From positions 10,553,008 through 10,617,007 of the forward strand of contig JAKZAP010000007.1 in the NCBI GenBank assembly GCA_023053575.1: 64,000 bases of DNA, given 5' to 3'. The stretch is from Branchinecta lynchi. Its lineage: Eukaryota; Arthropoda; Branchiopoda; Anostraca; Branchinectidae. Each line of letters begins with the position of its first letter. The first letter of the stretch is position 1. This document shows, in pieces, positions 11,501 to 22,200 of this stretch. Both the position numbers and the translations under genes were made by a program. Under the pieces are notes generated by a model. That model saw only the letters and a list, made by a program, of their open reading frames with translations. It ran no database searches and was not told where the DNA came from.

Positions 11501-14500
11501 AGCCTTTAAAGTTACTATTTTTGCATGTTTCGGGGGGGGGGGGGGCAACCCCCTACCCCCCCCCTGGATACGGCCTTGCCCGGTACTAAAATAAAACAGA
11601 TAGGTGGACTCAATCTTATTATCCCTACAGGGCACGAGCAGCTGGATCTTTCTTTTGGGATCCCAAAACGTAAGTGGAGGGATACCTATGACATCGCAAA
11701 AGTTGTCCGTCCGTCCGTCTGTAAGCACAATAACTCTCGAAGGGAATGAGATATTTTGATGAAACTTGGTGTGAGTATCGTTTGGGTCAAGGGTAAGCAT
11801 GAGTTCGTACATGGGCTATGTAGCCCTATATTTGAGGGTGGGGGAGGGGGATCAAATTAAGGGACAAACAATATATTTTTAAACAGCTAATGTGATAGTC
11901 GATTATGGGGTAAGAAGACATGCTGAGCACGATGGTGAAAATAATTTTTTCGCCAGACAAGTAGTTCGTCCGGAATCCGGCAAAAACCGAAAAGTTTGTT
12001 AAAAGTAAAAGTTTCATTTTAAATTGATTAAATGTTTGATTTAGGGGTAAGAAGGCATGCTGAGCACGATGGTGAAAACCATTTTCTCGCTGGGCCAGTA
12101 GTTCGTCCGGAATCCGGCAAAAACTGGAAAGTTGGTTGAAAATAAAAGTTTCATTTGAAGTTGGTTAAATGTTTGATTTAGGGGTAAGAAGACATGCTGA
12201 GCCTGATGGTGAAAATCATTTTCTCGCCGGACAAGCAGTTCGTCCGGAACCTGGCCCAAACCGGAAAGTTGGTTCGAAGTAACAGTTTCATTTGTTAAAT
12301 GTTTGATTTAGGGGTAAGAAGACATGCTGAACCCGATGATGAAAACCATTTTCTCGCCAGACAACTAGTTCGCCTGTAATCCGGCCAAAATCGGAAAATA
12401 TGTTAAAAGCAAAAGCTTTATCTGAAGCTGATTAGATGATAGATTTAGGGGTAAGAAGAGACGCTGAGTCTGTGCATGATGATCATTTTACCCGGACATA
12501 TAGTTAGTCCGGAATCCGGTTGTACCCGCATTTTTTTTTTAAGTCTTTAAGTTTTAAGTCTTCAGTTTAAGTTTTGTTTAAAGGACACCTGAACAATGAA
12601 ACCATACTTGAACACACCATGGAGAATGGATTTACAGACATGGCCACGGAGAGCATTCTTCTCCTGAGCGTGACGTTTTCAAGATACGGATGTTCGTTTC
12701 TGGAGGTTTGCACATGTAGACTCCAAGACAAAAAGCGCAATTCATTCAAATCTTGTACAGCGCTGGCCGGACCGTAATGGAATTTCTTCTAGATATACGT
12801 TTGGGCTTAACTAGTTAAGAAGTATTCCAGAAGAAGGGTTGATTGGAGATATTTCTTCATTTCTAAAATTGTTCGGTACTGAAATAAGGACAGATGCAAA
12901 ATGGAGCAAAAATCATAGCTTGGAAACCCTATTTCGTATTTGGACTGGGTTTTCTGCAGGCAATGTTAACGGAAGTCATACAGACAGGGATGATACTTGG
13001 TACTCTTCATTCAGGTGTCCTTAAAGTTGATTAGATGTTCTTTATAGTGATAAGGAGATACGCCAGTTTCGTTTTTGAATTTTCTTTTTTTTTGCTGGAC
13101 TAGTAGTTCGCTCGGAATTCGGGCGAAACCGCAAATTTGGCAGTACTGAAGCAGGAAGTTTCGGTCAGTATCGTCAAAATAGATATGGCTTATAGAGGTA
13201 TAGATAGATAGGTAGATAGAATATTTGAACTCGGTTTTCTCTGATGATTAGCCTGGGAAGACAAGACCCAATTGTCTGGATCAAATCTTAGATTTGTGGG
13301 ATCCCATCGACACCTTTGTTCTTGTTTTACTGAGTTCCAGCAGGAATACTGGTCCAGCAGGAAAGTAAAGTAAGGTATACTGACCATTGCAAGAAAACGA
13401 AGCTCATGGACTAATTCAACACGTCAGCTTCCACCGCTTTAGACACCCTACACAACTTGTTCAAGATATTACTGGCACTACCTGGTTTTTTTTTTTTTTA
13501 CCTGATTCCAACAGGAATATTGGCCCAACACGAAAATAAAGTAAGGCATACTAACCCACCATAGTTTCATACCACCACTTGTCCACTCCACACACTAATC
13601 CACTCGGACAAAACTTCATAAATTTCGTTTTCTACCGGATTCCGGAGAACACCTTATTAACTGAGAAAAAAATTTCGTATACAAATTCAGCATGACTCCT
13701 TACCTTACCCCTAATCGCCCAGTATCTATAGCCTGGAACAAACGTTTCTGTCACGTCTTGATTTAAAGGCACAGAAAACTTAACTACGCAACTTTCGGCC
13801 ATCAAACCGACCTGGGGGGCTTAGCCAAAGATACAGGGACTTATTGTCGGCAGGACCCCCCTTCTTTATTATCTCGAACCCCCTCCTTAGTGTTCCAAAA
13901 GCTAGCTGGCAGGCCCTTGCCCCTTATGCACTGTAAAAGTTCGCCTTTGGCCGTGTTTCGGCCATACTATCGGGGTAGTAGTCAAGAGGTCGTGCGTTCG
14001 ATTCCTACTCCCGGCACACAAACCTTTTGCTTTTTTTTCTACTAACTCAAAAGTCGAATTCTCGGAAACTGCAATGGTCGTAACGAGAATTTTTCTTACT
14101 CTCAATATCGACTCAGGGTACATTCTTGATATGTCAGCTAGCTACCCGAGTCAAGGTTGAGTCAAGTTTTCTGTTCCTTTAACACATCCACCTAAAGACA
14201 GGCTACTGGGCCTATCTTGGGAGTTGGAGTAAGTCTGAAAAAAATGCCTCCACTTCTTCGGGAGTTATCGCGCTAGTAGACTAGACAAACGGACAAACTT
14301 TACCAAGTCACAGGAATCCCGACACTAAAGTTTGTGATGTTAATAAACAGATCGAATGGTTTTCGACAAAGGGTGTGGGAAGAGTTAGAAGTGTCGATTT
14401 AACCGGGACTGTGTGACTAAGGAATGAAGTCAGTCCCAGGGAGTGGGACAGCAATGTCTAAAGGTTTGGTCGGCCTCAAGGTTTTTCTGGGAATGGGGAC

Positions 14501-16228
14501 TAAAGATAGGAGTTGCATCGTAAGCATTCTAGCACTTACAACTGTCTAGACCCCCGCCCAAGATGAAGCCACGACTCGATCCGACCGCTAGGGGTCATAG
14601 TTTAACTATGGATTCAACAAAATGTGTTTATTTTAGCAGGTGTATGGAAAATGTTAGAAAAATCAAACTTATTATTAGTTTTATCGACTTAAATATTCTT
14701 TGAGCCCAAGCTGACTTTGAAACATTCATTCAAACAACGTTTACAACGGATACGTCAGATACGATTCTTCTTCAGCGATATTTCGGCCCTTCTTGGTAAG
14801 GGTCCTCGTCAGGCTGTCAATCCTCTGGTTGAACTTCGGGGAAGGAAACAAACCTGTAATAAATAACTGAAGCTTCTACCGCCCCTTGCCAAGAAGGGCC
14901 GAAATATCGCTGATGAAGAATCGTAGCTGACGTATCCGTTGTAAACATTGTTTGAATAAATTTATCGACTTTTTTTTAGTATTTTGTTTTCTGAGTTTTC
15001 TTGTTAATTGCCGGAAGCCCAAAAAGACAGTTTGTAAACTAGATCACAACAAACAAACGCCATAAATATACTAAATTCGTTATAGTAGTTTCTTGAAGAT
15101 TCTAAACTGAGCTAATTTATATTCAGCTTCCGAGACAAAAGAAATGTCAAACTGGCCGACGATTTCCTCTTCCGACATGTCTAAACGGTGATATATACCC
15201 TCTACGCCACTCTATCTTCTCGAAGGTTTAGTTACTCTTTTGACCTCCGGCGGGAGATCAATGAATAGTTAATGAGCAATGGCGACCTTGCTTTCAAGTG
15301 TTCAATTAATTTGTGGGTAACGTTGGCTACCGTGAGGATTTTGAAGATACGTACCGTAAAAATCAGACACATCGAAAAATTAGTGTTTGTCCCACCTTCT
15401 CGGTCCACATTAATCAAATACTTCAACAATTATCAGATCATGTTTTAATATTCTACGGTAACATAGCGGTAATCTAGTTAATACAGATTTGTTGATTTAG
15501 TCTATCTTTCAATTTTCAAAAATCATTTGCATTATGCATCAAAACACAAGGTGCATCTAAGACTAAGCTGTTTTATTTCGAAAACTTCATGGCCTAACAA
15601 CATCAAATGCGCGAAATACGGTATTTCGATTATCTCCATTGAGCCAGCATTCTTCTGTGTCTGTTTACCACGCTCATTCACCTGCAGTCCCGCCGGACCC
15701 TTCAATGGTTTCGTTGCCTACTGCATCTCGATCTCTCCCAGCGACTTGCATAACTCAGTCTACGTACTATCTAAGCCACAGGCGTTTAGACTTGGCAACA
15801 CTGCAGATCTATATCCGGTTTTCACGAAACGCATGCTCTCATCAGTTGGCCGGGCGGAGAACATCCATTTCCGACGCTTCAGTTGCTCGGCTCTTTCTGC
15901 CTAAAACCTATTTTATGTGCTACACGAATATCACCAAAATTGTGCGAAAAACAGTGAAAAGTGGATCAATGAAACCGCAAAAAAAAGAGGAGTACAGTGG
16001 TGTAATTTTTGACCAAGGATTTCTCTAGCGTAGTGCAAGAATCGCAATAAACAGAGTTCCGTTATCCAAGCGGCCATGATGGATCCCCAGGTAAGTTATT
16101 GTACATTCGTCGTTTTTCTTAGCAGAATAAGTTGAAATCCTTACATTGTTGTCAGAATCCAGCGCTTGTAGTAATCTGTCCCTGAGTTCTATGATATTTC
16201 TCTGCATTAGGCTTTGAGCCACTACCAT
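5247..16228 (-). CDS. MED26: MED26, Mediator subunit 26 (5' part of gene, three coding exons, continues off the left edge)
   Basis: Spliced minus-strand gene: exon 1 16228-16145, exon 2 9706-9632, exon 3 5562-5247; phases 0/0 at both internal junctions, then phase 1. The joined product opens with the TFIIS N-terminal (TND/LW) domain: ELRDRLLQALD in exon 1, MEVISLLEATHITREALE in exon 2, and TRLGRHINELRKKT then LARRAKDLIKRWRDMF in exon 3. Order and spacing match vertebrate MED26 (IRDRLLQAI, EVISSLEKYPITKEALE, TRLGKLINDVRKKT). A Ser/Pro-rich linker follows. In known MED26 the TND recruits elongation factors (ELL/EAF, TFIID) to Mediator and the C-terminus docks on the Mediator core. That C-terminal part is not in this window. 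Its 5' end interlocks with RWDD3. Confidence 0.9.
5735..6060 (+). repeat. Interspersed repeat family S, copy 1
   Basis: It shares ordered blocks with 29770-30215 and 51340-51660: AAATCCGCTAACGA, then ATGCTCCCACCGAGT, ATGCTATTGATGCGTAAA, AAAAGGCTTAAAACAGCCAAA and GTGCGAGGTGTGCTT. No ORF, and no clear terminal repeats. Probably a non-autonomous element. Confidence 0.7.
6200..6400. repeat. Diverged relative of the 14728 foldback repeat
   Basis: Shares AACGGATACGTCAGCTA and TTTCTGCCCTTCTTGGCAA with the arms of the foldback element at 14728-14957. It is degraded, with indistinct edges. The rest of 6061-6664 is unremarkable. Confidence 0.45.
6665..7230 (+). repeat. Family X element, truncated copy
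   Basis: Begins with the family X left end (AAGACCAAAGGTTTCGATGG then GATCCCAAAAA) and contains the recurrent TTCAGCATGTCTCCTTACCCC blocks of its ~137-bp subrepeats. It stops in the CACCAAGTTTCATCAAAATATCTC segment without the right end. Confidence 0.75.
7773..7795 (+). repeat. Poly-G tract, 23 G
   Basis: Uninterrupted run of 23 G. It is one of about two dozen G or C runs of 10 or more in this window. Sequencing length error is possible in such runs. Confidence 0.9.
7960..8850 (-). repeat. Family X element, inverted copy
   Basis: Starts with the family X right end read in reverse (TTGGGATTCCAAAACGTAAG, then CAAAAGTTGTCC) and ends with GGGATTCCATCGAAACCTTTGGTC, the reverse of the left end. 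Interior holds two or three diverged subrepeats. It lies inverted to the copy at 6665-7230, in MED26 intron 2. Confidence 0.75.
8851..9631. other. MED26 intron 2 sequence without recognised features
   Basis: No exon, terminal repeat or tandem array that I can support. A run of 12 A sits at 9360-9371 and a run of T at 9508-9517. Confidence 0.5.
9632..9706 (-). CDS. MED26: MED26 coding exon 2: middle of TND domain
   Basis: 75 nt, phase 0 in and out. Acceptor TTTATTTTCAG precedes GTT GTC AAT ATG; donor GTGGGT follows GCC CTT GAG. Encodes MEVISLLEATHITREALE, which aligns without gaps to the vertebrate MED26 block EVISSLEKYPITKEALE. The gapless match plus both splice signals makes this secure despite its shortness. 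Confidence 0.9.
9707..11652. other. MED26 intron 1, distal part: simple-sequence and diverged repeats
   Basis: 10050-10130 is a short degenerate array of TATTTTACGTATTTTACCG-like units. 10630-10720 holds a fragment of the family V foldback repeat (GGCAGGAATTCATGCC near 10645). 11135-11260 is a scrap of the family X left end (GAAGGTTTCGATATGATCC). G runs of 13 and 14 occur at 11454 and 11532. No exon was found. Confidence 0.5.
11653..12540 (-). repeat. Family X element with about five ~137-bp subrepeats
   Basis: Starts with the right end TTTTGGGATCCCAAAACG and the CCGTCCGTCCGTCTGTAAGC segment, then repeats a unit about 137 bp long. AAGAAGACATGCTGA-like blocks recur near 11910, 12047, 12183, 12312 and 12450, each followed by TCCGGAATCCGGC-like sequence. 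The left end is lost in T-rich sequence near 12540. Confidence 0.85.
13021..13322 (-). repeat. Family X left-end fragment
   Basis: Contains one diverged subrepeat (GTAGTTCGCTCGGAATTCGG) and ends with GTGGGATCCCATCGACACCTTTG, the reverse of the family X left end. The piece 12541-13020 before it shows no feature. Confidence 0.65.
13762..14182. mobile_element. MITE-like element with terminal inverted repeats and an internal tRNA-like B box
   Basis: The left end TTTAAAGGCACAGAAAACTT is matched in inverse at the right end (AAGTTTTCTGTTCCTTTAA), giving ~20-bp inverted termini about 420 bp apart. Near 13965-14015 the interior has GGTAGTAGTCAAGAGG followed by GTTCGATTCC, similar to a tRNA A/B-box pair. 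The T stem pairs poorly, so this is not a functional tRNA gene. Confidence 0.6.
14728..14957. mobile_element. Foldback (long inverted repeat) element
   Basis: The arms read ATTCAAACAACGTTTACAAC ... and, inverted, GTTGTAAACATTGTTTGAAT. The block AGCGATATTTCGGCCCTTCT (14778) is matched by AGAAGGGCCGAAATATCGCT (14893). Arms of ~85 bp with few mismatches flank a ~70-bp spacer. Related scraps lie at 6200-6400 and 31251-31313. Confidence 0.85.
14958..16075. other. MED26 intron 1 and presumed RWDD3 5' flank/5' UTR
   Basis: No repeat was recognised. The last few hundred bases before 16076 must contain the RWDD3 transcription start or a 5' UTR exon, but I see no TATA box at a usable distance. Short ORFs at 15527-15904 and 15639-16028 have no recognisable content and are likely chance. 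Confidence 0.4.
16076..16090 (+). CDS. RWDD3: RWDD3 coding exon 1 (start codon, five codons)
   Basis: GCGGCC ATG ATG GAT CCC CAG is followed directly by a consensus donor GTAAGT. Joined in phase 0 to exon 2 it gives MMDPQ-VAEELTVLAAIYC, which resembles human MAEPVQEELSVLAAIFC in length and content. The good start context, strong donor and phase agreement support it, but only 15 coding bases are involved and a cDNA would settle it. It lies inside MED26 intron 1. Confidence 0.7.
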
Positions 16229-19200
16229 ATATCACCAGAACCGATGTACTTTGTTTCACCGGTCATGGCGGACGTGCATTCGCTCGTCAACTGACGATAT
16301 TACTGAGTTGCTTTTATACATAGGTAGGAATTGTCGGCGGAGGCCGCTAGGCGGTGGAGCGTTGTTCCTGCGTTTGCTCCGGCGATTGGCTAAGGAGACC
16401 GACAGTGCTCTCGAATCGAGTCTCCGAGGCTGTGCTGTGCTGCTGGCTCGAAAATGAGGAGACATGGATAGGACGGCAAGGCAGGCTCCAAAGCAATGAA
16501 TTTTCGAAATAATCTGGTCTAGTCGTTGTCATGTTGAATGAAGCAGACAATGTTCAAGGTTTCGCGGAACTAAAGATGTCGAAACGAGCATATTTTATCC
16601 AACACAACTGACTGCGTTTTCGAAAGGTTAGGGCAAACTTCGGGTGTACCCACAATTTAGAAAAGCATATGCCAAACGCTTCTACGGTGTGCCAAAGCCT
16701 TAGATACCCTATCTCACCAAGAAAAAGTTTTATATTATTTCTTTGGTTACTAATGCAACACAGATCGGGGAAACTTAATGCACCCTATCACCTTAAACAA
16801 TTCCTTAAATTGCAGCTTGGAGCAATTAAAGGATTTCCACGCTGTAGCGTTGCTCAGTATTCTTCGGAAATTGCTATTTGAATAAATTCCGGAATTGTGT
16901 CTGGTTTGATTCCTTTGACTTTACGCTGTGATCTAGGACAGTGGGACTCCAGGGCATCCCATTCCAGTCTCCATTCCTTCTTGCAGGCAGAGGCTTCACT
17001 AGCAAAAATTTTTTTTTTTTTTTTGGGGGGGGGAGGCAAGGTATTTGCCGACTGGCTGGTCACTTTACCAACTGTTTTTTTTCTTCAAAAAAACGACTGT
17101 TTTCAAGAAAAAAAAAGACAGTTTTGACGAAAAATCAACGGTTTCAAGAACAAGTGCGCAAGCGCCCAGACGTGGAGTGTGAAAGTAAAATGCTTATCAT
17201 TTTTTATACAAACAGCGTTAGAACCAAGACATTTCATATCCCCAATAACCAAACAAGTATTGAAGTAACCTAGTTTGGAATTATTCCAAATCAAATGTAA
17301 ACAAACCGTAAGTATAAATCCAAAGAAATGTTGAAGATCTTGCACTAACAGCTTGAGTTCCAACACTGAAGGGTCTGCCAGCCAGTCTAACCCTTTAAAC
17401 CTCTTTTCTATTAGTAAGATAAGATAAACACTTGTTAAACCTCTTAACAAGTGTAAACTTCTAGAGGGTTTTGTAGTTCTTAGTATTTTTTTCCAATAAA
17501 CCCCATATGTAATCTAAGAAACAAGTGCAATAAACCAAATCGTAGCAGCCTAGTATCCCTTTCGTTACAATTCATTAACTACGGCATATCATCATTCACC
17601 AATCATATGACAGAACCGTCCAGTTTCCAATTGTTTATTATAGATTAAAGTACGTCGAGTCGTCTTATTTATTGCTGTTACACCAAAATCCTCATCCAGA
17701 CATATATGTCCCCAAATATACATGAGTAGAAATTGAGACTGTCACAGACGAAGCTTAACCCATCGGGAGGGGGGGGGGGGTCGGGACCCATACAAAATGG
17801 GTATTTACACCTCTATTTCCACAAGTACGGTATACCAGCTTATTGATTCCAGACACGATTCAAGAACTTTTTTCAAGGGCAATTTGGGCCCACTTGCCCA
17901 TTTGTTTCTGTTACACCAAAATGCGCACCTACACATACATGTCCACAAGTATAGGCTATATGACTTGAACTCGAGGGATGTCATAGACGAACGTAACTCA
18001 TGGAAAATCTGGGCCCAGTTACCCATGAACGGGAGGGTGAGGGGGGGGGGGGGGCATATTGCATATCTAGCCCTAAGTATCCTCGACTATACCAGCTTAT
18101 GAGTTTGATTCCGGTCACGGGTCAAAAACATAAGTCATGGGAAAATTGGGCTAACTTGCCGATTAACGGGTGAGGGTGGGGGTGGTTGAACTGCACACAT
18201 AAATTCCCAACCCTATGATCCGAAAGCACAAAGTAATGTCATTGCCCTATCTCCAGTTATTGTCAAGTTAAAAACCTTAAAAAATGGGTAATATGGGCCT
18301 AATTGCCCCTGGACCAAGTGGGGGTGGGGGTGGGGGTGGGACCCGCAAGACAGAAAAAGAGACCCCAAAGCTCACAAACCTACCAAGTTCCAACTTGATA
18401 CCTGTTGATTCCTGTCACGGGTAACGAACTTACTCCTGGGCAATTTGGGCCCAGTTGGTTCACCAGTTATGAGCTCCACAAAAGATGGTGAAAACTGAAC
18501 ACCGGAAGCTGAAAGCTGCTACAGCAGAACAGAACTACAGCTACAAACAGACTGTTTGGAAGAAAAGTTTACTATTTTTACGAAGAATGGACTGTTTTAC
18601 GAAAAATCGCGGCACTTCGCGCCGACTCGGCTATTTTTTACCGACTGGCCGACAACATTGGAGGGGGGGGCGCCCCCCTCCCAAACGTGACGACCCTGCT
18701 TGCAAGGTTGCCACACTTAGGACGATTGTTTGAATTGTCACTCTATTTTGGTTTTGTCACTCTTGTTCTGCATAGGACAGAATATTCTCTCTATTTCGGG
18801 AAATTTCCAGATGTGTCATTATCCAGTAGTAAATCCGACCAAAATTGACTATTTTACTTTTTTTTTCATGAAAATGGAAACAAGACGTGTCGTTTTTGCA
18901 GCAGTATTTCCGACCGGAAGTGGCCATTTCACATTTGTTCATGAAAATGAAATTTACTTCCAAATCACTCTCTATTTGCGGCCAAAAGTCACTCTGTAAA
19001 TTTTGTCGATGTGGCAACCCTGACTCCTTGTCCAGGGAGACTTCTGCCCGGGCCACATTCAGTCACACCTGTACGTAATTTGGTTCGTTAATTTGGTTAA
19101 TTACCCACTCTTACGTTTCATCCTGCTCACACCTGGAACGAAGAAATTCAAGATATATTACCATCATCATCACTCAAACGTAAACAAAACTGGCTAAAAT

Positions 19201-22200
19201 CAGCGACTCTGGTCTGTAATTGGTCCAAACACTGGAAAGATACGTTTCAAAATGGCGAAGATGGATTTTTCCATCTCGACAATCTTACGTCTTCAGCGTC
19301 TTTTCTTCCCAATTTCGACCGTAAGACGGCCTTATTACCGGCGTTATTACTAGGTTTGACTATAGTGGGGCTCGGGCATTCGAAGTCTTCGACGGTTTTG
19401 CTAGTAGTTGCTAGATACCACTAAAAGACTTGCTTTCATTGTTTATATATTTATTAAAGTTTGTATCAAAACCCGGAGGTACCAGACCCAGTCCAATCTT
19501 AAGCTTCTACTTGACGCAAACCTGTACTCTCGTATGGGCCACTTTAACACCAGCAAAAGATTTCGGGCGTGAAACATTCTTGTAAGTTAGCAGCCAATTT
19601 CGAGCAAGAATAGAAATAAAAATGAAACCAGATATATAAAATGAACTTATTAGGGTACATGCTGATTTGAAACTCACATATATTACATTGCTAATTACTC
19701 GATGAGGACTAAAATTTAAAATGAAAGTTATGAACAAGTTCACTGAAAGAAAATTAATAATTCCGGTGTCGCCCACGCGTCCAGGTGGTGACGTTAGCCG
19801 CTTGAGAGTAGTCTACCAGAAGAATGTGAATGCATGTTATTTTTTTTTTTTTCAGTTTTTATGGCATTTTCAGGACAGGAAAAAAAGGGTGCTGGTATCA
19901 TGATGTACATAGTGGAGTTGATTTCGATCCGTTTATTGAAGCCCACTTTAATACAAAAAGTCGGCAAGCTTTCGCTTGTCACTGAAATGATCACTCTTGG
20001 TCCGTATGACGTCTAGGGTTATCGTGCCCCATCATCTGGGATAGACGAACCGGCATTTCGCACAGGCCATACCCAACGTTTGGCTTAGCTTAACCAGAAA
20101 TCAGGCATTGGTGGTAGACTACTATATTTCTTGTCATTGGTGGCGCTTTACTAGAGCCATCGCCTCAAGAGATAATCAGGACATATTCTAAGACATAAAT
20201 TCTCAAGAAGCTTTCTTTCTAGGTCGCAGAGGAGCTTACAGTCCTAGCAGCGATTTACTGCCAAGAAGGTGAATTCCAAGCGATACCGCAGTATCAAGGT
20301 AAAGATATTGATCCCTTCCTGCTTCCTGTCTTCACTCACAGTGTCAGTTCGTTCCAGGCCTGGCAAGGGATACCAATACTCTATATGACTGACCGAAACA
20401 CGCCAGTGAACCGGTGAATGAGAAACGTCACCCGAATCAGTCCTCAAACTTGGTTCAAATCCTATTTCAACCAGTCAAAGACTCGTATTGCGTGTCGCGC
20501 CAGTGATATTTCTGTCTCTTCGCTTGGCACACGGCGATTCTTCATCGACACGAAGAGTTAGTCATCAAGAGAATTAGTTGCGTTTTTGCGGATACCATGG
20601 TATCTTATATACGGTGCTCTGCAAAAACGACTATTGCCGAAACTGCAAAGTCATCCCAGAAGAAAAACAGATATCCAGTTACATCACTAAGTGCTAAACT
20701 TCTTTCTCACCAATCTGACAAAATTTGATGAAAGTGAGATGACTTTTCAGATACCACGACCAGTTACCACGGTCGGAGCGTAGTATCAGAATATCTGATA
20801 CCACAATAACTGGCCAGATACCACGATAACTGCAAAAACGCCTTTTGACCGTGGTATCAGATACCACGATAACTGCAAAAACGACTATAGACCGTGGTAT
20901 CAGATACCATGGTATCTGCAAAAACGCAACTAATGTATCGTTGCCGTGACAAATGTTATGCATAAGAAGCATTGCCAAGAAGACCCGAAAAATGGCAAAA
21001 AAGCATTTGCTAAATTTTGATATCATGATGACAAGCAAAAGAGCGAGCAGATTCTTTTTTGGTGTTTTTCGGCTCTTCCTGGCAATGCTTGTTATACCCC
21101 GGTTACACATAACATTTCATGCAATGCGTTTTTCGCAACAACAGATAACATTCCAAGTGTTGTCTGTTGAAACCGCACATCCTTGTGTTGTCTGTTACGA
21201 CACTTGTGACAGCGTTATTGGTCCCCAATCCGCCCCTTCGGGTGCTCTCGTGGCGGTTTTTTGTCTGTCGTCTGTCCCTCCGCTTTGACGTGCTTAGCCC
21301 TTAGAGCCGCTAGCGAACCATTTCCGCGTCTGCTCTTCGTCAGCATTGGCCACCTTCGTCGTTGAACGTCAGCATTGGCCACCTTCGTCGTTGAACGTCC
21401 ACCGAAGAAAAGATTATCGTCCACTTGCTGATAGCTTGTAGCGCTGTCATATAGGATATGGATAACGTTTGATCGAGATCAAACAATAAGTAATAGAAGC
21501 TCTACAGTGAGCGTGTTTAGAGGTTAACCGACTGCTAAGCATCAATATCTCCCGGAAACTCAAAATAGAATTCGGGTTACAAAAAAAGGCTAACTTATTT
21601 TCTTCTACCATGCAGTTCTTAGCGTTGTAGGACCTAATCAAATCTCTTCCAGTTATAGTGGTAAGCGTTTTTCTTGTCATTGGTAAATTTAAGTATATTG
21701 CTTGCCATCTGTCGAATTTTATTTTATTGCAGTATGTGCGTTCGACAGGTAACCGACTAGATGGCGTCGTGATTGTCATTCAGCCTCGTTCAGCTGGTGT
21801 TCGGATGACCTTCTCCTGTGATGCCACGTACCCGAAATCTGCCCCATCGGTGAGCGTCCAGGTATGTCAGTTCACATTTCCTTCTTCATTCGTACGTAGC
21901 TGACGGCCCATTAACATACAGACTTAGTTTGAAAGATCACTGCCGAAGGTTCCATTTCCCAAATCAGGTGTGCATGGTTGTTTCATACCTACTTCTAAAC
22001 CTCTGAACAGCACAACAACAAGATGTGTGTCTTAAATCTTAGGAGTTACACCCTTTGTCAGTGTTCGGCAATCAAAATTGCGGGATTGGTTGTCAGTCGA
22101 TTCAGCGGAATCCCTCTCCCGAATCACGCCCCCCCCCCCCCCCCCCCGTTCTCCTGCTCAACTATCCTTGGCACTGTTAATGCACTATTTTGACAAGCAA

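Noticed and set aside
15527..16028. ORFs of 125 and 129 codons just upstream of RWDD3 exon 1
   Set aside because: No recognisable content, overlapping frames, and no splice link to either gene.
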